Shown: positions 8,226 to 16,171, numbered from the stretch's first letter. The stretch is 26,789 nucleotides of DNA from JBHHZM01 sp046758065 (GCA_046758065.1 JBHHZM010000031.1:1-26789), one strand, 5' to 3'. The notes: generated by a model not told the origin, from the sequence alone. Numbers and translations are program-made.

Positions 8226-8295
8226 GCGCGAGGCGGGCGCGGGGTCACTCGCAGATTGTCCGAAGCGCCAGCCAGTCGGCCGCCGACATGGCGCC
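8226..8295. repeat. 70-bp direct repeat, copy A (orphan 3' end of M48 gene)
   Basis: This segment matches 11606-11675 at about 66 of 70 positions in the same orientation. On the reverse strand it encodes GAMSAADWLALRTICE-stop, almost the same as the C-terminus of the intact M48 peptidase gene (GAMSATDWQALRTICE-stop), plus about 19 bases after the stop. No other part of an M48 gene is present here, so it is a detached gene end. Confidence 0.85.
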
Positions 8296-8315
8296 GCGCG
8301 CACCGCCCTCGCTGC

Positions 8316-8495
8316 CTACTTGTTGCTGCGTTTCGCGAGTGCGGAGAGGATCGTCAGAGCCAGGAACAACACCGCCCCTAGACCCCAGACACGGAACCCG
8401 GTCGGCATCTGGATCATAGGGATGGTTGCGTACATTACCGCGAGCGCGCCCCAGACGATGAATACGATCCCCAGAAGAACGGTATCCAGCTTCAT
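8316..8495 (-). CDS. Small two-helix membrane protein, last gene of oxidase operon
   Basis: A 59-residue ORF with start ATG at 8495, a GGGGAGA ribosome site about 9 bases upstream, and stop at 8318-8316. It begins MKLDTVLLGIVFIVWGALAV and has two hydrophobic segments (about residues 4-21 and 38-53) joined by a short polar loop, ending AKRSNK. It starts 24 bp after the stop of the oxidase subunit I gene, so it is probably co-transcribed and may be an accessory subunit, comparable in size to small subunits of ba3-type oxidases. No family was recognised; the call rests on ribosome site, position and hydrophobicity. Confidence 0.65.
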   Translation of the reverse strand: MKLDTVLLGIVFIVWGALAVMYATIPMIQMPTGFRVWGLGAVLFLALTILSALAKRSNK

Positions 8496-8519
8496 GTCCG
8501 TGTTCTCCCCGCCAGCCGC

Positions 8520-10205
8520 TTAGTGCGCGCCGGCTCCGACCAGGATCGGCACACCGTGCAGAATCTCGAAACTCAGCGCCGTGAACCCGTACATCGCCGC
8601 CACCATGGCGAAGACGGCCACAGGCCCGACCCATGCGCGCTGTCGCTCGGCGGCCGAACCGCTCCACGAGACGACCTGGAGATCCGCGACGTCGACGCCG
8701 ATTTTGCGGTTTTGCGCGAACAGCATCCGGAATAGCGCGTAGACATAAGTGATGAGCACGATCGCCATCAGCAGCGATCCGGCGCCGACAACGCCCATCA
8801 GGGTTCCCCAGACGAAGGGGGCATCGATATGCTCGAGGGGATCATCGACGTGATAGCTCAACTCGAAAATGCGCCTCGGTACTCCGTGATAACCGGCTGC
8901 GATGCCGCCGATGCCGAACAGGGCGAGCCCGATCGTCAGGACATGGGGCAGCCGTGCAAGCACGCCAGGCCGCCAGCACCGGTGTCCGGTCAGTAACGGG
9001 ATGACGTAGATGAGCGTCGCGATGAAGGTCAGCGACACGCCGCCGACGGTCAGGAAGTGAAAATAGCCGGGAACGAAGAACGTGTCGCTCAGCAGAATCG
9101 CGAGCTTCTCCTGGATCAGCACGAGTGACAAGACCCCGCCGAGCGCAAGATTCACACTCGCCATACCGACCGCGGCCATCGCCGGGTTGTCCCACGGAAG
9201 CATCCTGATCCACCCGAACAGGCCGCGCCCGCCCTGTGCCCGGGCATGGGATTCCAGCGACCCGACGATGATGACAAAGACGAGAATGGTAGGCACGGCG
9301 ATGAACAGCGACAAGAAGGATCCGATGACGCGCACCGTATCCGCCAGATCGGGTTCGAGGAACATGTGATAAAGCGAGGTCGGCGGAACGAAAATCATGT
9401 AGACAGCAAAAACCATCTTCGAGAATCTCGGCCCGAAGATCGACTTCACCCCGGTCACGTTCTCCATCAGCACGTACCAAAGAACGACGGTCGCCATCAG
9501 CGGTAGGTAGTGCATGTTATGGAACAGCACGCTCCAGCTCATGGTGTAGCCGGAGACGGGTTCCCTCAAACCCAAGGTCCACAGCAGCGGCGGCAGGAAG
9601 GCGTTTGCACCGCCGATTGCGGCGACGATGAGCAGGCCACTCCACGCCACGGCCGCGAAGCTGATCGGCGCCCAGCTTTCGATGACGCCCCGAAACTTTG
9701 GACGCAGCGCGGTCGCAATCGCGGCGGTCGCGACGAGAGCGAGTCCGGCGCTGAGCAGGATATAGCCCAGATAGAAGAAGCGCCCCTCGGACGGATCGTC
9801 GATCAAGAGGCTGGGATTGCCGTCATAGAGCAGCGTCGTTCCAACGATGTAGCTTAATTCACTCGACGCGAATCCGGCCAGCATCGCAACGAATCCGAAC
9901 CAGGCGAGCGGGCGCCACGCGATCGCGCCCGCGCCCTCGGTATAGACCGCGGCGAGAAGCAGAACGAAGCCCGCCTGGACGAAATACAGCCAGTAGAAAA
10001 AGATGGTGACGCCGTGCAGCCCCAGCATCCGGTAGGCGGTCTCCGGCTCGATGCTGAAAAGCCCGGTGCGTCCGGCCGCCGTCATCAAGGCGAAGATGAT
10101 GCCGAGGGTAAGCGCGAGCACGGCGATCGAGAAAAACGCCAGCAGCAGCCTCTTGTCAGCCGGGTTCAAGCTTCTGGCACCGGTGATCAACTTGCTTTCT
10201 GCCAT
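8520..10205 (-). CDS. ba3-like heme-copper oxidase subunit I with Tyr-substituted active site
   Basis: A 561-residue polytopic protein of the B-type (ba3) heme-copper oxidase superfamily; LFGWIRMLPWDNPA and VPGYFHFLTVGGVSLTF align well with Thermus ba3. His64 in helix II (MLGLHGVTIFF) and His383 fit the two low-spin heme ligands, and His229/Tyr233 (FHNMHY) fit the CuB His and cross-linked Tyr pair. However, the CuB His-His pair reads Tyr279-His280 (PPTSLYHMF), and the high-spin heme histidine of the HxH motif is Tyr381 (GYFHF). Both TAT codons were checked in the DNA. It may therefore be a non-oxidase derivative, for example an NO-linked enzyme or a sensor or electron-transfer subunit. It lies 19 bp after the CuA subunit gene. 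Family sure, activity unknown. Confidence 0.9.
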   Translation of the reverse strand: MAESKLITGARSLNPADKRLLLAFFSIAVLALTLGIIFALMTAAGRTGLFSIEPETAYRMLGLHGVTIFFYWLYFVQAGFVLLLAAVYTEGAGAIAWRPLAWFGFVAMLAGFASSELSYIVGTTLLYDGNPSLLIDDPSEGRFFYLGYILLSAGLALVATAAIATALRPKFRGVIESWAPISFAAVAWSGLLIVAAIGGANAFLPPLLWTLGLREPVSGYTMSWSVLFHNMHYLPLMATVVLWYVLMENVTGVKSIFGPRFSKMVFAVYMIFVPPTSLYHMFLEPDLADTVRVIGSFLSLFIAVPTILVFVIIVGSLESHARAQGGRGLFGWIRMLPWDNPAMAAVGMASVNLALGGVLSLVLIQEKLAILLSDTFFVPGYFHFLTVGGVSLTFIATLIYVIPLLTGHRCWRPGVLARLPHVLTIGLALFGIGGIAAGYHGVPRRIFELSYHVDDPLEHIDAPFVWGTLMGVVGAGSLLMAIVLITYVYALFRMLFAQNRKIGVDVADLQVVSWSGSAAERQRAWVGPVAVFAMVAAMYGFTALSFEILHGVPILVGAGAH

Positions 10206-10224
10206 CGCCTTCGCTCCGACCCCC

Positions 10225-10920
10225 TTAATTTACGATGATCTTCCCCTTCATCTGGTCATGACCTGCGCCGCAATAGACCGTGCAGTAGATCATGAACTCC
10301 CCCGGCTCGGAGAAGGTCATCACCATCTCGGTCAGGACCATCGCCGGACGCCGCATGATGTGCCCGGCGAAACCGGTATGAATGCTGGCGCCGTGGTTAA
10401 CGTCCATCGACATCATCCGAAAGCGGTAGCGGACGCCGCGCTCCAGACGCAGCACGCGGGGCTCGTAGGCGAACCGCATCGCCATCAGGTAGACATCGAT
10501 CGGTTCGTCGGCTTCGGCCGGACCGGTGGCATCCGTTTCGGCCTCTGCGCCCATCGTCTCGCCGCTCTCCATCGCCTCCATCCACTCACGCGTGGGCCGG
10601 ACGCTGCCGTCCGGGAGGCTGAGGTCTTCGATGAACTTGTAGGTGATCTCCTCGAATTCCTCTGGCGTCATCGAGCCGACCCCGGCGCTGTGACCGCCCA
10701 TCACCATGCCTTCCATCGACGCGCTCTCCACGTCCATGCCCGCCATCGGCGTGACCGCCGGCGGCTCGGCAGGCGTCTCGGTCAGGAAACTCAGGCTTGT
10801 CGGCGCCGCGCCATAGGCGGCCCAGAGGGCATAAAGCGTAAGAACAAATAGCCCGACAAGAACCGAGAACCCCCGCCGGAGAGTGAAGTGTCTGGTCTCC
10901 GAATTCGTCGCCTCGGACAT
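10225..10920 (-). CDS. Heme-copper oxidase subunit II, CuA domain with Met/His-rich linker
   Basis: A 231-residue protein with one N-terminal membrane helix (about 17-37) and a C-terminal periplasmic cupredoxin domain (about 140-231). The CuA ligands are complete: H176 (DVNHG), C213, C217, H221 and M224 (CTVYCGAGHDQM). Between helix and cupredoxin lies an unusual ~100-residue acidic linker rich in Met with a His (MAGMDVESASMEGMVMGGH, about 59-77, and further Met to 123), which could bind copper. Family members usually have a short linker. The ATG at 10920 follows GGAAGG by 6 bases; an adjoining GTG at 10923 is less likely. It is the first gene of the operon, expected to pass electrons from cytochrome c to subunit I, and is preceded by an FNR box. 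Confidence 0.9.
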   Translation of the reverse strand: MSEATNSETRHFTLRRGFSVLVGLFVLTLYALWAAYGAAPTSLSFLTETPAEPPAVTPMAGMDVESASMEGMVMGGHSAGVGSMTPEEFEEITYKFIEDLSLPDGSVRPTREWMEAMESGETMGAEAETDATGPAEADEPIDVYLMAMRFAYEPRVLRLERGVRYRFRMMSMDVNHGASIHTGFAGHIMRRPAMVLTEMVMTFSEPGEFMIYCTVYCGAGHDQMKGKIIVN

Positions 10921-10976
10921 CACCGACCTTCCGCCGTGACTCCGGTTACAGCTAGTGGCGATTGGATCGGAACGTA

Positions 10977-10990
10977 TTGATCTAGATCAA
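10977..10990. promoter_or_regulatory. Perfect FNR/FixK/DNR-type box
   Basis: TTGATCTAGATCAA is an exact match to the TTGAT-N4-ATCAA consensus of the FNR/FixK/DNR regulator group and is fully palindromic. Its centre is about 63 bases before the subunit II start codon, suitable for a class II activated promoter with a short leader. It implies expression under low oxygen or nitric oxide. Which regulator acts cannot be read from the site. Confidence 0.8.
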
Positions 10991-11593
10991 GCCTCCACAC
11001 AGTTTGCGCAGGTTTTTGAAATTCAATAGATTACCCGAGATTTCCCATTTGGCTCTCGTTCCAACGTCCATCTTGCCCAAATGATCGTTGGGAGGCGACA
11101 GTCGGGCTCCTTTGACAGCGCCAGGGTGCGTAGGAAATGGCCAAGGTTGTAGAGCCAAGGCGTGCAGCTGAAGACGCACTGAGGTGGTGTGGGAACGGCG
11201 AACATGGTTGAGTGAGCGTCCAACCGGTCGACGGAGCAGATGGCGATGCATTCCTGGAGAACGTCGTTGGCTTTGCGGCGGATGGCGTACTTGTAACCCT
11301 CGGCTTCCAAAAATTCGTAGAGGTCCAGAAAGACGAATGTGGCATCCCCTCGGAAGTAGCGGGCAGCTTCTGTTCCCGGTAGCGCTCAACGACCGGCGGC
11401 CCGGAACGTCGCGCCAGCCGTCGGCGCTGTGGGCGTTACCGGGGCGCAGGGAACGCCGTTCCAGATCGCCGAACTGGTTGAACAGGAAAAAAAGGGAATG
11501 GTAGCCGGTGCGGCCGAACGGGCCGTTGCGGGCCGATTCCTTCCGATGGCCATGGGTCGGGCTGCCACTGCCGTCCATGTCGGGAATGATCAT
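10982..11593 (-). mobile_element. Decayed IS1380-family transposase remnant
   Basis: Reverse-strand fragments in several frames match an IS1380-type DDE transposase. DMDGSGSPTHGHRKESARNG and FLFNQFGDLERRSLRPGNAH come first, then, after a frame change, RYFRGDATF and LYEFLEAEGYKYAIRRKAND. An internal deletion follows, then VRLQLHALA and YNLGHFLRTLAL near the end. The N-terminal part before the first Asp motif is missing. Multiple frameshifts and the deletion make it inactive. It abuts the 70-bp direct repeat at 11606 and overlaps the FNR box region at its other end, so it may have taken part in bringing in the oxidase operon. Confidence 0.8.
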
Positions 11594-11605
11594 CTACGGC
11601 GGGCG

Positions 11606-11675
11606 GCGCGAGGCGGTCGCGGGGTCACTCGCAGATCGTCCGAAGCGCCTGCCAGTCGGTCGCCGACATGGCGCC
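11606..11675. repeat. 70-bp direct repeat, copy B (3' end of intact M48 gene)
   Basis: Partner of the copy at 8226-8295, about 94% identical by eye. It covers the last ~16 codons and stop of the intact M48 peptidase gene and ~19 bases beyond. The two copies bracket a 3.3-kb segment holding the oxidase operon and the IS1380 remnant. Confidence 0.85.
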
Positions 11676-12698
11676 GTGGCCGCGCTCGCCGCCAACCTCC
11701 GCCGCCGCGGCGCGTTCGCGGCTCGGCGGGTGCGTCGAGAGGAAGGCGAGCGCGTCGGGGGTGCCGCCGCGCGCGTCGGTGAGGCGCGCGAACAACGCGG
11801 CGAGCCCGTCGGTGCGGATATCCGCGCGATGCAGGATGTCGAGGGCGACGGCGTCGGCTTCGGCCTCGGCGCCGCGGCTGTACGACAGCGAAAGCAGGTA
11901 TTCGCCCGCCCCGGCGGCGAGCGAGAGCAGCCCCGACACGTCGCCCACAAGGGCCTGGAAAATCAGCGACAGCCCGGCGGCGCGAACCACCGCTTCCATG
12001 GCGTGACGCTCGACCACGTGACCGATCTCGTGGGCGAGCACGCCGGCTACCTCGTCGCCCGATTCGGCGAAGTCGATGAGACCCCGCAAGACAACGATAT
12101 TGCCGCCCGGCGCGGCGAAGGCATTGGCCTCGCCCGCGTCGATCACCCGAACCGTAATGACGAACGGGGTCTCGACCCCGGCGACAAGTCGGTCGATGAG
12201 CCGTGCGAGCACGCGGCTGCCGGCGGTGCCGGTGCAGACCTCGCCCTGCGCCAGCCAGCCCTTCACCACCTGTGCGCCCAGCGCCTTCTCCCAGTCGGCG
12301 GGGACCAGGGCCGCGATGGGTCCGGCGAGGCGTGGCAGCAGGACGAAGATGAGGGCGAGAACGGCGACGATGCCGAGCCCGCTTGCGGCGGCCCATCGCC
12401 ACGACCAGCCGCGCGAACCGCGCCGGCGGCGGAGATGCGGCGCAAAGGCGTAGAGCGGTCTCTGGAACCCGTGTTCGGCGACGCTGAGGCGGGCGTCGGG
12501 GTCCGCCGCATTCGTCAGACGCACCGGTTGATTGGCGAAGACCTCGCCGGCGAGCTTGAGGTCCGCGTATTGCCAGACGCCGACCGGTTCGCCGTCGGGA
12601 CTCGCAATGATCAGCCCTTGCTCGGCGACGCGGACGATGACGGGCCGGCGGCCGGCGGATCGGCCATCGCTGTAATGGCCCTCGTAGGTCGGCGGCAA
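11625..12698 (-). CDS. M48-family zinc metallopeptidase, membrane-anchored
   Basis: A 357-residue protein. An N-terminal ~90-residue cytoplasmic-type region is followed by an Arg-rich stretch and one membrane helix (about 101-122), then an M48 peptidase domain with HEIGH (223-227) and the downstream glutamate region SRGAEAEAD (275-283), so the zinc site is complete. Related BepA/YcaL-like proteases act in envelope protein quality control. The TTG start directly follows the TGA of the upstream DUF898 gene (TGATTG), giving a zero-base gap that suggests translational coupling; no better start is near. Its last 16 codons form one copy of the 70-bp repeat. Confidence 0.88.
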   Translation of the reverse strand: MPPTYEGHYSDGRSAGRRPVIVRVAEQGLIIASPDGEPVGVWQYADLKLAGEVFANQPVRLTNAADPDARLSVAEHGFQRPLYAFAPHLRRRRGSRGWSWRWAAASGLGIVAVLALIFVLLPRLAGPIAALVPADWEKALGAQVVKGWLAQGEVCTGTAGSRVLARLIDRLVAGVETPFVITVRVIDAGEANAFAAPGGNIVVLRGLIDFAESGDEVAGVLAHEIGHVVERHAMEAVVRAAGLSLIFQALVGDVSGLLSLAAGAGEYLLSLSYSRGAEAEADAVALDILHRADIRTDGLAALFARLTDARGGTPDALAFLSTHPPSRERAAAAEVGGERGHGAMSATDWQALRTICE

Positions 12699-13661
12699 TC
12701 AGATCTCCCCGACGTCGAGGACCGCGGCAAGCCCTTCGCCCCGGCCCGGAACCGCGGCGAGGCTCTGGCCGATCTCCGCGAAGTCCTGATCGCCGACGAT
12801 ACGCAGGTGTTCGCAAAGGAAACGCGCGCTGCGCACCAGCACGACAGGGTAGGCGAGGCCGAGCGTCAACAGTCTGAGCAGCATGTTGGTGAACAGCAGC
12901 ATGGCGAGCGGCCGCAATGCGACCTCGGCGGCGAACCGCAGGTTCTCGTAACGCGTATGGTTGGCGCAGTAGCGCAGCACCGCCGCGCGATAGAAGAACC
13001 AGCTCAGCCCCAGCGTGGGGACGAACAGCAGCCAGACGACGGCGAACGGCTTGAGCAGGTCGCGTCCCCGGCCGTCGAAGCGAAAGCGGCGATCGCCGAA
13101 CCAGGTGTTGTCGAGACTGAACGCCAGCAGCCGGACGTTCATGAACGGCCAATAGAAGCCGAGCGTGAGCAGGGTGAGCAGGATATAGCCGAAGCGGCGC
13201 AGTCCGAACCCGAGCGCCGAGCCGGTCTGCGCGCCGCGAATGCCGCGCCACCGCGTGCGGCTGAGCCGGTAGCGGCGGGCGCGGTAAAGCGCAACGCCGA
13301 TCAGCACGAGCGTCGCGGCAAGCGCCAAAAGCTGGAGCAGAATCTCGAAGTCGGGCCATTGCAGCGCCACGACGGTGTAGAGCGCCTGATAAGCGAGTGA
13401 GACCGCGACGATGACGACGAAGACGACGAGGAAGCCGAGGAACAGCTCCTTGCCGACGCCGGTGTATTCGAAGCGGTCGCCGCGGAAGCTGGTCTGGCTC
13501 CACAGGTAGTCGCGGATCCGGGTGCGCGCCCAGAACCGGTAGATTCCCAGGGTGAGAATGGTGAGCGCGATGTTGACCAGGTAAATCCGGAACAGCTCGC
13601 CGGTCTTGCCGTGATAACTGATCGCGTTCGCTTCGTCGGCGTCGGTCGTCTGCGGGTCCAT
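12699..13661 (-). CDS. DUF898 (YjgN-like) inner-membrane protein
   Basis: A 320-residue polytopic membrane protein of the YjgN/DUF898 family, with the repeated family signature LTLGIYRFWARTRIRDYLW (near 36-54) and LTLGFYWPFMNVRLLAF (near 165-181). About six hydrophobic segments are visible (roughly 24-42, 72-98, 106-127, 154-175, 203-228, 250-280). DUF898 proteins are often encoded next to an M48 peptidase, as here. The function is not established; the pairing suggests a shared envelope role. The ATG at 13661 opens the two-gene unit. The 215-bp region upstream, before the DUF4170 gene, shows no other gene and should hold its promoter. Confidence 0.88.
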   Translation of the reverse strand: MDPQTTDADEANAISYHGKTGELFRIYLVNIALTILTLGIYRFWARTRIRDYLWSQTSFRGDRFEYTGVGKELFLGFLVVFVVIVAVSLAYQALYTVVALQWPDFEILLQLLALAATLVLIGVALYRARRYRLSRTRWRGIRGAQTGSALGFGLRRFGYILLTLLTLGFYWPFMNVRLLAFSLDNTWFGDRRFRFDGRGRDLLKPFAVVWLLFVPTLGLSWFFYRAAVLRYCANHTRYENLRFAAEVALRPLAMLLFTNMLLRLLTLGLAYPVVLVRSARFLCEHLRIVGDQDFAEIGQSLAAVPGRGEGLAAVLDVGEI

Positions 13662-13876
13662 CGCGTCGTGCTCCCCGGTGATCGCCGCCGGAGTGTGGCG
13701 CCGTGTGTCCTGGGCCGCGCGTGGCCTTCAGGCTTGCATCCGAGCATGCCGGGACAAACTTTACCAGAGGTTACAAATTTCGCGACCCCGTGCGATCGAT
13801 GAGCGGTGCGCGGTTTCGGAACTTGTCGCGGCGGGAAGCCTGTGCTACCGGCGGCGCGACCGGTCGGTGAGGAACG

Positions 13877-14080
13877 ATGACGCAGGAATGCCAGCAGCTT
13901 TATCTGGTCTACGGCGGCGAGCTCGTCGATCCGGCCGGCAACGCCTACGCCGAACCCGCCAGGCTCGACGTGCGCGGGATTTTCGATTCCTACGAGGTGG
14001 CCTACGAGGAATGGAAGGCGGCGAGTTTCCAGGCGGTCGACAACGCGCTCGTCCGTTACCGGATCGTACCGCTGTTCTGA
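13877..14080 (+). CDS. DUF4170 small protein
   Basis: A 67-residue soluble protein of the DUF4170 family, mostly seen in Alphaproteobacteria. The pattern LYLVYGGELVDP, then FDSYEVAYEEWKAASFQAVDNAL, then RYRIVPL spans the whole family length. A GTGAGGA ribosome site sits just before the ATG. It stands alone, converging on the PAS-domain gene. Function unknown. Confidence 0.85.
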   Translation: MTQECQQLYLVYGGELVDPAGNAYAEPARLDVRGIFDSYEVAYEEWKAASFQAVDNALVRYRIVPLF

Positions 14081-14119
14081 TCGTCGCCGGCGCCGGGCAT
14101 CGTCGCGCCGGCCGCGGCT

Positions 14120-14749
14120 TCAACCGTCCGTAGCGGCGGTGGCTCCGGGATCGGCGGGAACCCTGTCTGCGGTCTCGAGAAAGCCGGCCATTCCCAGCAG
14201 GACATTGACGGTTTTCTGGTCGTCGCTCAGCGGCACCACGGTGGAGCGAAACCGGACCCTGTCGCCGTGCGAGTTGCGGACTAGGCCGCTGTCGCACGCC
14301 GGAACGCGGGTTTCCAGGACCTGATAGGCAAGCGCGACGACAGTGCCGAACACGGTTTCGCCCTGCGACATGCCGCTGATCGCCGCCTGCTGCACGAGCC
14401 CGTAGCTTTCCTTGAGCGCCGAGCCGACGTACTCGAACCTGAGATTCGGATAGGCGTCGGCCACCTTGATGACGAGGCAGAACGGCCAGAGCCCGTGAAT
14501 TTCGGCGGAATTGATGTCCGAGAGCGAAGGGAATTGCCGGTTGCCGCGAAGCCGCTCCCAATAGGCGATCAGTCGATTCGTCTTGCGCCGCTCCGGTCCG
14601 GAAGCGCCCAATGCGCTGCCGATCGCGCCGTCCGCCGGCGCTTCGGTTGCAGACGCCGGACTGGTGCTGCCGCGATTTTCGGGCTCGACTGGTGATCCGT
14701 CGGAGTTCAACGAGCTGGCCTCCTGGGTTGCGGGCCGGGCGGCGTTCAT
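14120..14749 (-). CDS. PAS-domain protein (PAS_5 / DUF1457-like)
   Basis: A ~209-residue protein with a disordered Ser/Ala/Pro-rich N-terminus (about 1-55) followed by a single PAS-type domain beginning RLIAYWERLRGNRQFPSLSDI and ending in a strand around VNVLLGMAGF. This is the PAS_5 type common in Rhodospirillales-like bacteria, often a stand-alone sensory or adaptor domain. No kinase, GGDEF or DNA-binding output domain is present. The start at 14749 follows a G-rich stretch closely; a longer version starting at 14812 is possible but lacks a clear ribosome site. It is divergent from the glycosyltransferase gene. Ligand and partner unknown. Confidence 0.75.
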   Translation of the reverse strand: MNAARPATQEASSLNSDGSPVEPENRGSTSPASATEAPADGAIGSALGASGPERRKTNRLIAYWERLRGNRQFPSLSDINSAEIHGLWPFCLVIKVADAYPNLRFEYVGSALKESYGLVQQAAISGMSQGETVFGTVVALAYQVLETRVPACDSGLVRNSHGDRVRFRSTVVPLSDDQKTVNVLLGMAGFLETADRVPADPGATAATDG

Positions 14750-14881
14750 TCCCCCGCGCCGGTGTCGCAAGCCTAGCTTCGGAGTGGTTAACGGTTGGTG
14801 AAACGGCGACATTGCCGCACTGGCGTTCGTTGCCGCTTCGGGCTATCCATCGCGGGGATATCGTGGTCAGGGAGGTCGTCG

Positions 14882-16171
14882 ATGGGCGGGCAGAAAACGA
14901 TCGTCTTTTTTCCCGAAGCCGCATTCGGGCCGGCGCTCAATTCGGTCGGCATCGCGCAGGCGTGCCACGATCTCGGCCACCGGCCGGTGTTCGTCGCCGA
15001 CGTCGGCATGGCGAGCGTGTTCGCCGAATACGGCTTCGAGGAACGGCTGATCCACATGTCGGAACCGATGCCCCCCGAGGAAGCGGCGCGCTACTGGTCC
15101 GACTTCATCGACGGCCATATTCCCAACTTCGCGAAGAGCCCTTACGAGCAGATCGACAACTACGTCAAGGAGTGCTGGGAAGCGATCGTCGAAACCGCGG
15201 TCTGGGCCGAGAAGGAACTGCCGCGGGCGCTCGCCGAAATCGAACCCGACCTCGTCTGCATCGACAACGTCGTCCTGTTTCCGGCGGCCAAGCGCTACGG
15301 CGTTCCCTGGGTGCGCATCATATCGTGCAGCGAGAACGAGATCGAGGACCCGGACATCCCGCCGCATCTTTCGGGCTGCGGCGAGAACGACCGCGTCTGC
15401 TTCGAACGCTACCGCGCACGCTTCCTCGAAGTGATCGCGCCGGTGCACGACGGCTTCAACGGGTTTCTCGCCGACTGCGGCCACGAACCCTATCCGCCCG
15501 GTCAGTTCTTCGAGACCTCGCCCTATCTCAACCTGCTGCTCTATCCCGAGCCGGTGCGCTTCAGGCGTCGCCAACCGCTCGATCCGGCGAGGTTCCAGTA
15601 CCTCGACGGCTGCGTGCGCAGCATGGCGCCTTACGAGGTTCCGGCCTTCGCCGAGAACGACGACAAGCCGCTGATCTACGTCAGCTTCGGCAGTCTCGGC
15701 GCGGGCGATACCGCGCTGCTGAAGCGGATCATCGCCGCGCTGGCGAAAATGCCCTGCCGGGCGCTGGTCAACGTCGGCGACTACCGCGACGCCTACGACG
15801 CGCCGCCGGGCAACGTCCGCCTCGAATCGTGGTTCCCGCAGCCCTCGGTGATCGAGCAGGCCGATGCGGTCATCCACCACGGCGGCAACAACAGCTTCAC
15901 CGAGTGCCTCTACTTCGGCAAGCCGGCGATCATCATGCCGTACTGCTGGGACGGCCACGACAACGCCACCCGCATCCAGGAGACCGGCCACGGGCTCAAG
16001 CTCGCGCGCTACCGGTGGCGCGACGACGATCTCGCCGGCGCCATCGAGCGGGTTCTCGGCGACGAGGCCATGGCCGCCAAACTGGCCGCGACCGGCGCCC
16101 ATATGAGGGCGGCCGACGGCCGGCGCAAGGCGGCGCGGCTGCTCGACGGCCTGCTGAGGAAAACCGCCTGA
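14882..16171 (+). CDS. GT1-family (UGT/MGT-like) glycosyltransferase
   Basis: A 429-residue GT-B-fold glycosyltransferase of the UDP-glucuronosyl/UDP-glucosyl transferase group, likely transferring a sugar from a nucleotide sugar to a lipid or small molecule. The acceptor half begins TIVFFPEAAFGPALNS. The donor half contains PLIYVSFGSLGAGD and the C-terminal signature SWFPQPSVIEQADAVIHHGG, with HHGGNNS at 332-338 and the WDGHDNATRI variant of the usual DQ.xNA end. The start at 14882 is set by GGGAGG 7 bases upstream; the frame is open further upstream but without conservation. It is followed after 67 bp by the DedA-PAP2 gene. The acceptor cannot be told from sequence. Confidence 0.83.
   Translation: MGGQKTIVFFPEAAFGPALNSVGIAQACHDLGHRPVFVADVGMASVFAEYGFEERLIHMSEPMPPEEAARYWSDFIDGHIPNFAKSPYEQIDNYVKECWEAIVETAVWAEKELPRALAEIEPDLVCIDNVVLFPAAKRYGVPWVRIISCSENEIEDPDIPPHLSGCGENDRVCFERYRARFLEVIAPVHDGFNGFLADCGHEPYPPGQFFETSPYLNLLLYPEPVRFRRRQPLDPARFQYLDGCVRSMAPYEVPAFAENDDKPLIYVSFGSLGAGDTALLKRIIAALAKMPCRALVNVGDYRDAYDAPPGNVRLESWFPQPSVIEQADAVIHHGGNNSFTECLYFGKPAIIMPYCWDGHDNATRIQETGHGLKLARYRWRDDDLAGAIERVLGDEAMAAKLAATGAHMRAADGRRKAARLLDGLLRKTA

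Noticed and set aside
8245..8667. 140-residue minus-strand frame ending in the M48-like C-terminus
   Set aside because: Only the last ~16 codons resemble M48 (the repeat copy); the rest is out-of-frame to the oxidase and small membrane protein genes.
11508..13400. 630-residue plus-strand open frame
   Set aside because: Antisense to M48 and DUF898, both well supported by motifs and membrane segments.
11590..13503. 637-residue minus-strand open frame
   Set aside because: Out-of-frame overlap of DUF898/M48; almost all Arg/Pro/Ala.
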